In this document: positions 31,976 to 40,366 of the stretch, piece by piece
How the letters are laid out: each line of letters begins with the position of its first letter
How positions within the stretch are numbered: position 1 is the first letter of the stretch
Assembly: GCA_020634885.1 (NCBI GenBank)
Contig: JACKAW010000005.1
Coordinates: forward strand, 248,001-312,000
Length of the DNA: 64,000 bases
Direction: 5' to 3'
Source of the DNA: Anaerolineales bacterium
Lineage (GTDB): Bacteria > Chloroflexota > Anaerolineae > Anaerolineales > Villigracilaceae
Made by a program: the position numbers and the translations under genes
Notes under the pieces: model-generated
The model's input: only the letters and a program-made list of their open reading frames with translations
The model's database searches: none
Told to the model about the DNA's origin: nothing

Positions 31976-32860
31976 CTAGCTTCTCCTCAGTGGTTTGAAT
32001 CCCTCGCCCAAGACCTCATGAGCAAAGCCAATGACCATGAATGCATCGGGGTCTATTTCGTGAACGATATCTTTGAGGTAGGTCACTTCGGAGCGGTTGA
32101 TCACACAATAAAGAATAGGGCGGACATCGCCCGTGTAGCCGCCGCGTCCTTCAAGGTAGGTGACGCCTCTTTCCAACTCTTCGATGACGCGTTTACGCAC
32201 TTCCTCCGATTGCGAGGTGACGATCATTGCCGTGCGGACGGTGCCGCCGCCTTCGAGTACGGTTTCTGCCACCAATCCGCTGACGTACAGGGCGATCATG
32301 GCGTAGAGCGCTTCTTTCCACCCAAAGACGAACCCGGCAGCAAGGATCACCAATGTATCGACCATCAAGTAACTTTGGGTCATGGGGATTCCCCGCCAGT
32401 TGTTGAGAATGCGGGCGAGAATATCAGAGCCGCCGCTGGTGCCGCGCGCGCGATAGACCAACCCATAGCCAATGCCGCTGACGATGGCTCCATACAGTGA
32501 GCTGAGGAAGATATCGCCTTGCAGGTCATCGATCAAAATTTGTGAGTAATGGACAAAGACGGGAATTTTCAACAAAAGATCGGTAAAAAATGCGTAGGTG
32601 ATAATGGCAATCGCTGTACGCGAGGCGAACTTTGTCCCGCCAAGAAAACGCCAGCCTAGAAGGAAGAGCGGCACGTTCCCAATAAAAACCATTAAGCCGA
32701 TGGGCCAGCCGGTGTAGTGATTCAACAATTGAGAAATGCCGCTTACACCGCCAGAAGCAAGGTTGGCAGGGATAAAGAACAGGCGCAAACTCACCGCTTG
32801 GATCAAACTGGATGCAGTAATAAGAAGATAATCTCGTATTGTGGGTAAATATTTTTTCAT
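31976..32860 (-). CDS. YitT-family membrane protein (DUF161 with DUF2179)
   Basis: 294 residues. Five or six membrane helices occupy about residues 10-205, including NLASGGVSGISQLL and YRARGTSGGSDILARIL, which are family landmarks. The C-terminal soluble DUF2179 domain (about 210-290) has TAMIVTSQSEEVRKRVIEEL and ends FMVIGFAHEVLGEGF. The function of the family is not firmly known. AAAGGAA precedes the start. Confidence 0.88.
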   Translation of the reverse strand: MKKYLPTIRDYLLITASSLIQAVSLRLFFIPANLASGGVSGISQLLNHYTGWPIGLMVFIGNVPLFLLGWRFLGGTKFASRTAIAIITYAFFTDLLLKIPVFVHYSQILIDDLQGDIFLSSLYGAIVSGIGYGLVYRARGTSGGSDILARILNNWRGIPMTQSYLMVDTLVILAAGFVFGWKEALYAMIALYVSGLVAETVLEGGGTVRTAMIVTSQSEEVRKRVIEELERGVTYLEGRGGYTGDVRPILYCVINRSEVTYLKDIVHEIDPDAFMVIGFAHEVLGEGFKPLRRS

Positions 32861-32928
32861 TCACGTTCCTTTCAGGGCGGGAATTATAAGCGAGCGTTTT
32901 CTTTCCCGCTTTGGTAAAATCCTTTCTT

Positions 32929-33936
32929 ATGCAAATGAAAAAGTGGCAATTTTGGTTTGGGGTGCTGATCAGCATTCTTTTTTTATGGCTCGCCCTGCGG
33001 GGTTTGAAGCTCGGCGATTTCTGGGGTGCGATGCAAAAGGCGAATTATGTCTGGCTCGTCCCTGCAATTTTGGTGTATTTTGTTGGGGTGTGGGTGCGGG
33101 CGTGGCGCTGGCATTATTTGCTGGGTCCGATCAAGAAAATTCCCACCAGCACCATGTTCCCGATTACGACGATTGGGTATATGGGCAATAACATCTACCC
33201 TGCCCGTGCAGGCGAAGTGTTACGCGCCGTCATTTTGAAACGTAAAGAAGGTGTGCCTGTCTCCGCATCTTTGGCGACTATCATCGTGGAGCGCATCTTC
33301 GATGGCGTGGTGATGCTGGCGTTCGTGTTTGTCAATTTGTCTGAGTTGGCAAAGCTCACAGGGGCATCTGGCTTTGTGGGGAACATCCAGCAAGTGGCGG
33401 TGATTGGAACCGCGGTCTTCCTCGGCGCGTTGTTCGTTTTCTTGCTGGCTGCCATGTTCCCGCAAGTTTCTGCAAAGATCGGTATATGGATGATCGAACG
33501 CCTCACCCCGAAACGCCTGCATGAAAAACTCAGCGGGATCTTTCATAAGTTTCTAGACGGGCTTGCCTCGCTGCGTTCCCCGCTCAATGTGTTGATGGTC
33601 TTCTTCACCTCGGTCATCATCTGGTTGTTGGAGACCGCCAAATATTGGCTGGTGATGCACGCCTTTGATTTCAGCGTTTCTTTCTTTGCCCTGATGCTGA
33701 TGAATGGCATTGTCAACCTTGCTACGACCATTCCCTCGGCTCCCGGGTATATTGGCACCTTCGATGCCCCGGGCATTGCCGTGCTCACCGCCTACGGCGT
33801 GGACCAGGCAACCGCGGCGGGATACACCCTCGTATTGCATGTTGCACTGTGGGTACCGATCACAGCCTTGGGAGCTTATTTCCTTGCGCGTGAAGGCATT
33901 AAGTGGAGCGACTCGCTGCGAACCGAAGCGGAGTAA
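32929..33936 (+). CDS. Flippase-like membrane protein (AglD/YbhN, UPF0104)
   Basis: 335 residues with eight to nine helices. Landmarks include RAWRWHYLLGP, YMGNNIYPARAGEVLRA and TIPSAPGYIGTFDAP, typical of the lysylphosphatidylglycerol-synthase membrane domain family, proposed to act in lipid or glycolipid transfer. It lacks a synthetase domain. The start is ATG 32929 (ATG 32935 possible); TAAAAT ends 8 nt before it with no Shine-Dalgarno. First of four plus-strand genes with the receiver, FAD oxidoreductase and phosphodiesterase. Confidence 0.87.
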   Translation: MQMKKWQFWFGVLISILFLWLALRGLKLGDFWGAMQKANYVWLVPAILVYFVGVWVRAWRWHYLLGPIKKIPTSTMFPITTIGYMGNNIYPARAGEVLRAVILKRKEGVPVSASLATIIVERIFDGVVMLAFVFVNLSELAKLTGASGFVGNIQQVAVIGTAVFLGALFVFLLAAMFPQVSAKIGIWMIERLTPKRLHEKLSGIFHKFLDGLASLRSPLNVLMVFFTSVIIWLLETAKYWLVMHAFDFSVSFFALMLMNGIVNLATTIPSAPGYIGTFDAPGIAVLTAYGVDQATAAGYTLVLHVALWVPITALGAYFLAREGIKWSDSLRTEAE

Positions 33937-33989
33937 GGTTATACTTGCCCATATTCATGATGAATGACCTGAAGTGAGGCAGAAAACTC

Positions 33990-34613
33990 ATGCAGACCAA
34001 GCCCCCCAAAAGAAAAGTATTGATCGCTGATGATGCGCACGAAACCCGGCGCAGTACTCGTTTGATGCTGGCAACGGTCGAAGAAGTGGAAGTGGTTGCC
34101 ATTGCCCTGGATGGTACACAAGCTATTGAAATGGCAATGCAACACAAGCCAGATATTGTCATTCTCGACTTGAACATGCCGCGTGTGAATGGGATTGCCG
34201 CTTACAAAAAGATCGTGGAGCAAAAGCCAGATACAGCTTGCATCATCATTTCTGCCGAAAAAAGCCCCGAAGCGGTTCAAGCTGCAAAAGCGCTCGGTAT
34301 CAATCACTATTTGATCAAACCATTCACCACTGAAGAATTGGAAGCCGCCGTCATAGAATTAGTGCGTCATCTGGAGCAGCATCAATCCCAGTCAGTCTTT
34401 GCTCAGGATAATAGCCAACTGCGCCGCGCGGCAGAAGAGGTCATTCACACGAAACGAACAGATGAAGAAGCCGTTCGTATTCTGGAAGAAGCGGCTGCCC
34501 TGCCCGATTGTGAAATAAGCTGGATGCAAACCCTCGCCATGATCTATGTGGTGCGTCAACGCTGGGGAAAACTAAAAGTTCTGACCGAAAAGTTGGAACA
34601 GCGAACGAAATAA
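33990..34613 (+). CDS. Response regulator with helical C-terminal extension
   Basis: 207 residues. Receiver domain in the first 125 with ADDAHE, phospho-Asp60 in VILDLNMPRVNG, SAEKS and LIKPF. The remaining 80 residues look like two or three helices (QLRRAAEEVIHTKRTDEEAV; EISWMQTLAMIYVVRQRWG) reminiscent of a TPR-like hairpin; there is no HTH or enzyme motif. The output is unknown. TATACT at 33940-33945 may be its -10; a six-codon ORF (33957-33977) lies in the leader. The FAD oxidoreductase follows 15 nt later. Confidence 0.85.
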   Translation: MQTKPPKRKVLIADDAHETRRSTRLMLATVEEVEVVAIALDGTQAIEMAMQHKPDIVILDLNMPRVNGIAAYKKIVEQKPDTACIIISAEKSPEAVQAAKALGINHYLIKPFTTEELEAAVIELVRHLEQHQSQSVFAQDNSQLRRAAEEVIHTKRTDEEAVRILEEAAALPDCEISWMQTLAMIYVVRQRWGKLKVLTEKLEQRTK

Positions 34614-34628
34614 TTACGGAGAAACCTT

Positions 34629-35903
34629 TTGAAGATTGCAATTCTTGGAGCAGGGTACGCAGGCATGTCTGCCGCGTGGGACCTGAAAAAAGCAGGACAC
34701 GACGTCACCATTTTTGAATCGGCAGATTATGCAGGCGGGCTGGCAAGCGGATTCAAGGAGCCGCATTGGAAGTGGTCGGTGGAGAAGTTCTATCACCACT
34801 GGTTCCAGTCAGATAGCGAAATGCTGGGCATCATCCGTGAGCTGGGTTTGGAGGATAAGGTCATCTTTCCGCGCCCGTTGACGGTGATGTTCTACAAAAA
34901 CAAATGGTATCCCTTTGACTCGATCCTCAACGCGCTTCGTTTTCCTGGACTTGGATTTGGTCTGAACAAAATTAGATTTGGCTTCGTCGGACTCTTTCTG
35001 CGTATCACCAAGAACTGGCAAGCGCTGGAGAAGGTGACTGCCCACGAGTGGATGTTGAAATACGCAGGCAAACAAGTCTACGAACAGATGTGGCAGCCGC
35101 TGCTGATCGGAAAGTTCGCCTCGTTCTATAAGGATGTCAACATGGCGTGGCTGTGGGCGCGGATGCACGCCCGCACGACTCGACTCGGCACCTTCGAGGG
35201 CGGCTTTCAGAATTTCGCCGATCTCTTTGCAGAGAAGCTGCGTGAAAAGGGAGTGGAGATTCGGCTTGGGGTGAGTATCAAGTCTATTAAGAAGAATCAA
35301 GCATCCACAGGTTTGAGCGTGGACAGTGAATCCTTCGACAAAGTCCTTGTGACCACATCTCCAAGTCTGATGGCGAAGTTATGCCCTGACTTGCCCGAAT
35401 CCTATTTGAAGGGACTGCTCGAGTTGAAGTCGATGGGCGCGGTGGTGATGACGCTCTCGCTCAAGCATTCACTTTCCAGGGAAGGCTATTACTGGTTCAA
35501 CGTGCCAAAAGAGGAGGGCTATCCCTTCCTTGCGTTGGTGGAGCATACTAATTTTGTGCCGAAGGAAAATTTTGGCGGCGACCATATTGTGTATGCCGGT
35601 GATTACCTTGAATTGGGTCATGAGTATTTCGAGATGACCGATGAACAACTGCTGGAGAAATTTATTCCGGCGTTCGAGAAATTCAACCCCGAATTCAAAC
35701 GCGATTGGGTAAAGAAGATTTGGGTTCACAAAACCCATTACGCCCAACCTGTGCCGTTGGTTGGACATTCCAAAAATATCCCCGCCATTCAAACGCCCAT
35801 TGATGGCTTGTACTTCGCTTCGATGAGCCAGGTCTACCCGTGGGATCGCGGTACGAACTTTGCCGTAGAGATCGGCAGAAAAGCCGCGAGGATGATGAAG
35901 TAA
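34629..35903 (+). CDS. FAD-dependent oxidoreductase (amine oxidase/desaturase-like)
   Basis: 424 residues from TTG 34629, with GGAG about 8 nt upstream. N-terminal FAD motif ILGAGYAGMSAAWDLKKAG followed by FESADYAGGLASG. The C-terminus DGLYFASMSQVYPWDRGTNFAVEIGRKAA closes the FAD site as in protoporphyrinogen oxidase, phytoene desaturase and HpnE-like enzymes. The substrate is not evident. Its neighbours (flippase-like protein, phosphodiesterase) hint at lipid or polyprenoid chemistry. A terminator follows at 35910. Confidence 0.85.
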   Translation: MKIAILGAGYAGMSAAWDLKKAGHDVTIFESADYAGGLASGFKEPHWKWSVEKFYHHWFQSDSEMLGIIRELGLEDKVIFPRPLTVMFYKNKWYPFDSILNALRFPGLGFGLNKIRFGFVGLFLRITKNWQALEKVTAHEWMLKYAGKQVYEQMWQPLLIGKFASFYKDVNMAWLWARMHARTTRLGTFEGGFQNFADLFAEKLREKGVEIRLGVSIKSIKKNQASTGLSVDSESFDKVLVTTSPSLMAKLCPDLPESYLKGLLELKSMGAVVMTLSLKHSLSREGYYWFNVPKEEGYPFLALVEHTNFVPKENFGGDHIVYAGDYLELGHEYFEMTDEQLLEKFIPAFEKFNPEFKRDWVKKIWVHKTHYAQPVPLVGHSKNIPAIQTPIDGLYFASMSQVYPWDRGTNFAVEIGRKAARMMK

Positions 35904-35909
35904 ACTACA

Positions 35910-35941
35910 ATCGGTATGAGAAAATCTCATACCGATTTTTT
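35910..35941 (+). terminator. Terminator after the FAD oxidoreductase gene
   Basis: ATCGGTATGAGA pairs perfectly with TCTCATACCGAT around a three-base loop, followed by six T. Confidence 0.8.
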
Positions 35942-35954
35942 GTCAGGAATTTTC

Positions 35955-37142
35955 ATGCACCCATCTTTTGTAAAACCTCGCTACGACTCTGGCGGATTCG
36001 CCGGAACGCCAACCCGAATTAAAGAAGCCTTCGCTTCCAAACAATATGATGCCGTTGTGCTCTTCTTCGTGGATGCCTTCGGCTGGCGTTTTTTTGAGAA
36101 ATTTCAAGACCATCCATTTTTGCAGCGTTTTGCAAAACAAGGCAGGGTCGAGAAACTTACCTCGCAGTTTCCATCCACTACGGCGGCGCATGTCACCACC
36201 ATGCACACGGGGCTAAACGTTGGGCAGAGCGGAGTCCACGAATGGTATTACTACGAACCGCTTGTAGACCGTGTCATCGCGCCGTTGTTGTTTTCGTATG
36301 CCGCCGATGGAAAAGGGCGCGACTCGCTTGCGAACAAGATCAAGCCAGAAGCGCTCTACCCAAAAGGGATTCTCTATCCTTCGTTAAATGACATGGGCGT
36401 TGAATGCTTCAATTATGGCATTCGCGATTACACGCCTTCTGCCTATTCCAAAGTCGTGATGCAGGGGTCTGAAATTCTCTCCTTCAAAACTTTATCTGAG
36501 GCGCTGGTCAACATCAGTCTGCGTTTGGACAAGCAAACCAAGCCCACTTACATCCATCTGTATTTCGACAAGATCGACTCCGTTGCACATGAATATGGTC
36601 CCAACGCACCGCAAACCGAAGCCGAGATCGAGACCTTTCTTTTGATGATGGAAAACTACTTCGACAGATTCTTCGGCGGCAAAAAGCGGATTCTCTTCCT
36701 CATGACCGCGGATCATGGCATGTGTGAAGTTGATCCACAGACCACGGTTTATCTCAACACTGACAGGGAGTTCGCAGGTGTCGAACGCTTCATCCGCAAG
36801 AACAAGCGAGATCGTCTCGTTGTCCCTGCCGGTTCGGCGCGAGATATGTTCATGCACATCAAAAATGGGATGGTGGACGAAGCTCAAGGCTTTCTCTCAA
36901 AGCGTCTCGAAGGCAAGGCAGATGTGGTCACGACCGAAGCGTTGATTGCGGACGGGTACTTTGGACCCAACGTTTCGGAGCGTTTCCTCGAGAGGGTCGG
37001 GAATCTCGTCATCCTGCCGTATCGCTATGAATCGGTGTGGTGGTATGAAAAAGACAGATTCGATATGAAGTTTTTCGGGCATCACGGCGGGTTAACCCCG
37101 CAAGAGATGGAAACCGTCTTGTATTCTTTGGAAGTTGGTTAA
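35955..37142 (+). CDS. Alkaline-phosphatase-superfamily phosphodiesterase
   Basis: 395 residues from ATG 35955 (AGGAA upstream); an earlier ATG at 35916 lies inside the terminator stem. The type I phosphodiesterase/nucleotide pyrophosphatase pattern is present: first metal/nucleophile block VVLFFVDAFGWRFFE and TTAAHVTTMHTG (nucleophile Thr), then IHLYFDKIDSVAHEYGP, TADHGM and FFGHHGG as metal ligands. It should cleave phosphodiester or pyrophosphate bonds with two metal ions. No signal peptide is seen. Confidence 0.85.
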   Translation: MHPSFVKPRYDSGGFAGTPTRIKEAFASKQYDAVVLFFVDAFGWRFFEKFQDHPFLQRFAKQGRVEKLTSQFPSTTAAHVTTMHTGLNVGQSGVHEWYYYEPLVDRVIAPLLFSYAADGKGRDSLANKIKPEALYPKGILYPSLNDMGVECFNYGIRDYTPSAYSKVVMQGSEILSFKTLSEALVNISLRLDKQTKPTYIHLYFDKIDSVAHEYGPNAPQTEAEIETFLLMMENYFDRFFGGKKRILFLMTADHGMCEVDPQTTVYLNTDREFAGVERFIRKNKRDRLVVPAGSARDMFMHIKNGMVDEAQGFLSKRLEGKADVVTTEALIADGYFGPNVSERFLERVGNLVILPYRYESVWWYEKDRFDMKFFGHHGGLTPQEMETVLYSLEVG

Positions 37143-37149
37143 TAAAATA

Positions 37150-37178
37150 CGCAGGTCACGTTATGAACGTGACCTGCG
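37150..37178. terminator. Hairpin between convergent genes
   Basis: 13-bp perfect arms CGCAGGTCACGTT/AACGTGACCTGCG around three bases. There is no T-run on either side, so termination is likely but not certain. Confidence 0.55.
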
Positions 37179-37190
37179 CTGATTGTGGGG

Positions 37191-38162
37191 TTATTTCAAG
37201 GCACTATCAAAAAAGCCGACGAGCCGCGACTCGTATTCATCTGTTAGTTTCCATGCTGCCTGAACATGGTCAATCCCTTCCGGCGTCCAGATTTCCACAT
37301 TGTCCACGCCGAGGTCTTTTGCCAGAGCCTGCAATTGATAGGTATGTTGGACATTAATACGTTGGTCGCCCGTGCCATGCAAAATGAAGATCGGGCGTCC
37401 GTTCGCGTTGCGGATGGCATCTGACGGATTGATACCGATCAGGTTATCACCCACTGTGAGGCGCGCCGCCCATAAACTTCCGACATACAGGAAGGTGGGG
37501 TAATCATTACGCGCCAACTCTTCGCGGATGATCTGCGGCAGGTTATCGAAAGGCGAATCCACGAACAGCGCCGCCACCTGAGGCTCTTCTGAAAATGCGA
37601 TCATGGTAGTTGCCGCGCCAAGGGAATTGCCCAGTATGCCGATCTGTTCTGGTTTGTAGCCTTTTTCTTCTTGCAACCAGTCCCACGCCCCGAGCACGTC
37701 CAGGTACTCTTCGGTGCCAATGGCAGAGAAACCATCTTCAAAGTCCGATTCGCCTGCATCCCGCACGTCCATCATCAACACGTTATAGCCGTGGTTTACC
37801 AGCATCCCAGCCGGTGTGAGGATGGTGACGCTGTTTTTGCAGGAGCGAATTCCATGCACGAGAATGACCACCGGTGCGGAGGGATCTGTCTCTACATACC
37901 AACCAGCGATCTCAAATTGCGGGTCGCGGCTTACAAAGCGGATACTCTCGTACTCTTCCATAAAATAAGGGGTCGGGTCAAAGCCATCCCAGCCTGCATT
38001 TTGAACGCCAAAATTATCAGGACGATTATTTGCAAGGTTTTCCAAACACGCATTGGAAACATCTGCCAATTGACGGTGGATGACCGTGCCAACGCCTATA
38101 TAAGCCGCAAACAAAAATATCGTGATACCAAGCCCCCACCAAAGAATTTTCTTTCCCTTCAT
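37191..38162 (-). CDS. Membrane-anchored alpha/beta hydrolase
   Basis: 323 residues. One N-terminal membrane helix (about 5-27) and then an alpha/beta hydrolase domain: oxyanion region VVILVHGIRSCKNS near residue 98, nucleophile elbow GILGNSLGAAT near 173 (Ser in GNSLG), catalytic Asp in ILHGTGDQRI and His in EGIDHVQA. It resembles the esterase/peptidase group with a surface location. The substrate is unknown. AGGAGAG precedes the ATG. The YdcZ-like transporter gene lies 24 nt upstream, so they may be co-transcribed. Confidence 0.85.
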   Translation of the reverse strand: MKGKKILWWGLGITIFLFAAYIGVGTVIHRQLADVSNACLENLANNRPDNFGVQNAGWDGFDPTPYFMEEYESIRFVSRDPQFEIAGWYVETDPSAPVVILVHGIRSCKNSVTILTPAGMLVNHGYNVLMMDVRDAGESDFEDGFSAIGTEEYLDVLGAWDWLQEEKGYKPEQIGILGNSLGAATTMIAFSEEPQVAALFVDSPFDNLPQIIREELARNDYPTFLYVGSLWAARLTVGDNLIGINPSDAIRNANGRPIFILHGTGDQRINVQHTYQLQALAKDLGVDNVEIWTPEGIDHVQAAWKLTDEYESRLVGFFDSALK

Positions 38163-38186
38163 ATATTTCTCTCTCCTGTTATTTTT

Positions 38187-38621
38187 TTATTTTACCGTCA
38201 GCCACACGCCCAACATGACCACCCCGAACCCGATGATCCGTTGAAGGTCAATCGTCCTTGAGGTCATGCCAAGCAGACCAAAATGATCTAACAACGAGGC
38301 AACAAGAAGCTGCCCCGCCAGTAATGTAATCAACGCGCCTGCCGCACCGATGCGAGGAATCATATACCCCATCGCTGAGATGACGATCAATCCGAATGAC
38401 CCGGCAACGAGCGCATACCACGGCACACTCTTCCACTCGCTGAGTCTTGAACCAACAAATAGCATGGGGATCAATGCCGCAATCGCGCCGCCAATGTGGA
38501 TGATGAAAACGCTTTCCAATGAGCCAAGCTTCTGCGTGATCATGCTCGAAAGCGGACCCTGTACCCCGATTGCCATTCCGCCTATAAGACCAATAAGGAT
38601 GATAAAGAAAAGAGGATTCAT
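38187..38621 (-). CDS. Small DMT transporter of the YdcZ/DUF606 type
   Basis: 144 residues with four to five hydrophobic helices. Features GMAIGVQGPLSSMITQKLGS near residue 15 and a glycine-rich end GFGVVMLGVWLTVK fit the DUF606 half-size DMT family, which probably works as a dimer. The substrate is unknown. AAGGAAA precedes the ATG. Confidence 0.8.
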   Translation of the reverse strand: MNPLFFIILIGLIGGMAIGVQGPLSSMITQKLGSLESVFIIHIGGAIAALIPMLFVGSRLSEWKSVPWYALVAGSFGLIVISAMGYMIPRIGAAGALITLLAGQLLVASLLDHFGLLGMTSRTIDLQRIIGFGVVMLGVWLTVK

Positions 38622-38701
38622 GAGTTTCCTTTTATGGCAACTTTCAAGCTGCTAAAGTTTATATTGCTCACATCATACCCCACTAATTTAATAACTCGTT
38701 T

Positions 38702-40246
38702 TCAAGAAAGATTTTCTACATTGCTTGCTGCAACTTGCCCTTTTCCCCTATGTTTTGCCTTGTAAAGAGCCGCATCTGCTTCCCCCAAAAGGACATCCAA
38801 GTCTTGCCCGGTTTTTAATTCTGAAACGCCCATACTAACATTCAGTTTATATACTTTGCCGTTGGGCGAAAAATATTCTTTTTCAATAGTCTTTTGGATG
38901 CGTTGTGCAACCAAAAACGCATCTTGCTCATTCGTTTCTGGTAAAAGCAGCACAAATTCGTCGCCGCCATAACGTGCCAATTCGTCGCCCGGTCGTATCT
39001 GTTGTTTGCAAAGTTGTGTGATGCGAATCAGCGCTTCATCACCGTGCTTGTGTCCGGCTTGATCATTGATTATTTTAAAATCGTCCAGATCTATCATAAC
39101 AACCGATAATGGATTGTTCTTTCGCGATGCCCTTTTAATTTCCTCCTCTGCCCGTTCGATAAATGCTCTTCGGTTTAATATGCCTGTCAAAATATCAGTA
39201 CGAGATACAAGCTTAACTTGTTCATAAAGATCAACTAATTCAGTAATTTCATTTATAGTGATCACGCGTCCGACAAGGTTAGTCTTGGCGTTTGTGATGG
39301 GAGATATTTTGATGTCATAATGCCTTTCAGTGCCACTGCCGTTGATAACAATTTTTGTGCTCATTTCTTTATTCGCTTGACAGTAAGGAGCAATTAAAGG
39401 TGATGTTTTTTCTATGGATGAGCCAATGTCAGAATGAGAAATTCCTGTAATTTGCTTTGCTGCTGAATTTGAATCAATGATTTTCCCTTGTTCGTCAAGA
39501 ATGATCATTCCAACTTTCATGTTGGTAATGACCATGTCATTCACCCGTGGTATTAGGTTGAGAAACTGGGGAGAATAATTACCCGCGCTTACTACCAAGC
39601 CCACGAGGCTGAAGGTGATCGGAGTTAGGTTGAAATATGGAATAGGGGTAATACCAAATACATACAGGATATTTACCATTACAGGAAACACCAAAGACGC
39701 GAAAGTCATTAATCTTTGCTGGCGGTAAATTTTGCTGGATTTCATCCAGGAAGATGCAATGTAGTATGTTGATATGGCAATGGGGATATGGGTATATGGA
39801 ACAAGGGCGAAGTAAAAAAACTTGCCGTAATTGTTATTTAAAACCGAGAAATTTTCTGCTACTTCCTCGAGAGAAGGCGATACCCGAAAATAATGATGAT
39901 AAGGGTCCGTCCATATTCCAACGAGTAATAAAATTGCACCCGTCGCCAAAACTGGCAGACTCTGTAATGTCCATGACGGTTTATCTGTTTGATAATAGAC
40001 CATAGCCAGCCATGCAATTGGTAATATGACAATGCTAATATATTGAACGTTTGCCCAGAATATCTTTTGTTCCAAGGTAGAAGCCAACACCTCGGCGGCA
40101 AACCCAGTACTCCATATACTTGCACAAAACATGGTGATGGAAAATGTTTTGGCGGAAGGTGACTTGGAATATGCAAGTGCATTGAGACCCAGTATGAGTG
40201 TGATAACGCCGGATAGTCCAAGCAAAAAAATCATTATCGTCAACAT
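38702..40246 (-). CDS. Diguanylate cyclase with N-terminal membrane sensor and PAS
   Basis: 514 residues. About seven helices in residues 1-215 match the histidine-kinase N-terminal 7TM sensor type. A PAS domain follows (about 225-340: GMIILDEQGKIIDSNSAAKQITG), then a GGDEF domain (about 350-510). The active motif is intact (ARYGGDEFVLLLPE), and RPGD five residues before it is the RxxD inhibitory site, so the enzyme should make cyclic di-GMP with product feedback. The gene is more AT-rich than its neighbours. No EAL phosphodiesterase is nearby. Confidence 0.92.
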   Translation of the reverse strand: MLTIMIFLLGLSGVITLILGLNALAYSKSPSAKTFSITMFCASIWSTGFAAEVLASTLEQKIFWANVQYISIVILPIAWLAMVYYQTDKPSWTLQSLPVLATGAILLLVGIWTDPYHHYFRVSPSLEEVAENFSVLNNNYGKFFYFALVPYTHIPIAISTYYIASSWMKSSKIYRQQRLMTFASLVFPVMVNILYVFGITPIPYFNLTPITFSLVGLVVSAGNYSPQFLNLIPRVNDMVITNMKVGMIILDEQGKIIDSNSAAKQITGISHSDIGSSIEKTSPLIAPYCQANKEMSTKIVINGSGTERHYDIKISPITNAKTNLVGRVITINEITELVDLYEQVKLVSRTDILTGILNRRAFIERAEEEIKRASRKNNPLSVVMIDLDDFKIINDQAGHKHGDEALIRITQLCKQQIRPGDELARYGGDEFVLLLPETNEQDAFLVAQRIQKTIEKEYFSPNGKVYKLNVSMGVSELKTGQDLDVLLGEADAALYKAKHRGKGQVAASNVENLS

Positions 40247-40366
40247 ATTTTTTACCTGCCAATATAACCCTTGATGTTGATTTTAGTCACTCTCTTGGTT
40301 TAGTTCTATGTTCACAGGCTCCAATTTTCTAAAAATAAAGGTTCTCCCTTTAATATCTTATTTATT

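Noticed and set aside
31931..32500. Plus-strand open frame opposite the YitT gene
   Set aside because: YitT has strong family features; the plus frame has none.
35916..35954. Earlier start (ATG 35916) for the phosphodiesterase
   Set aside because: The ATG is inside the terminator stem of the preceding gene; ATG 35955 has AGGAA upstream.
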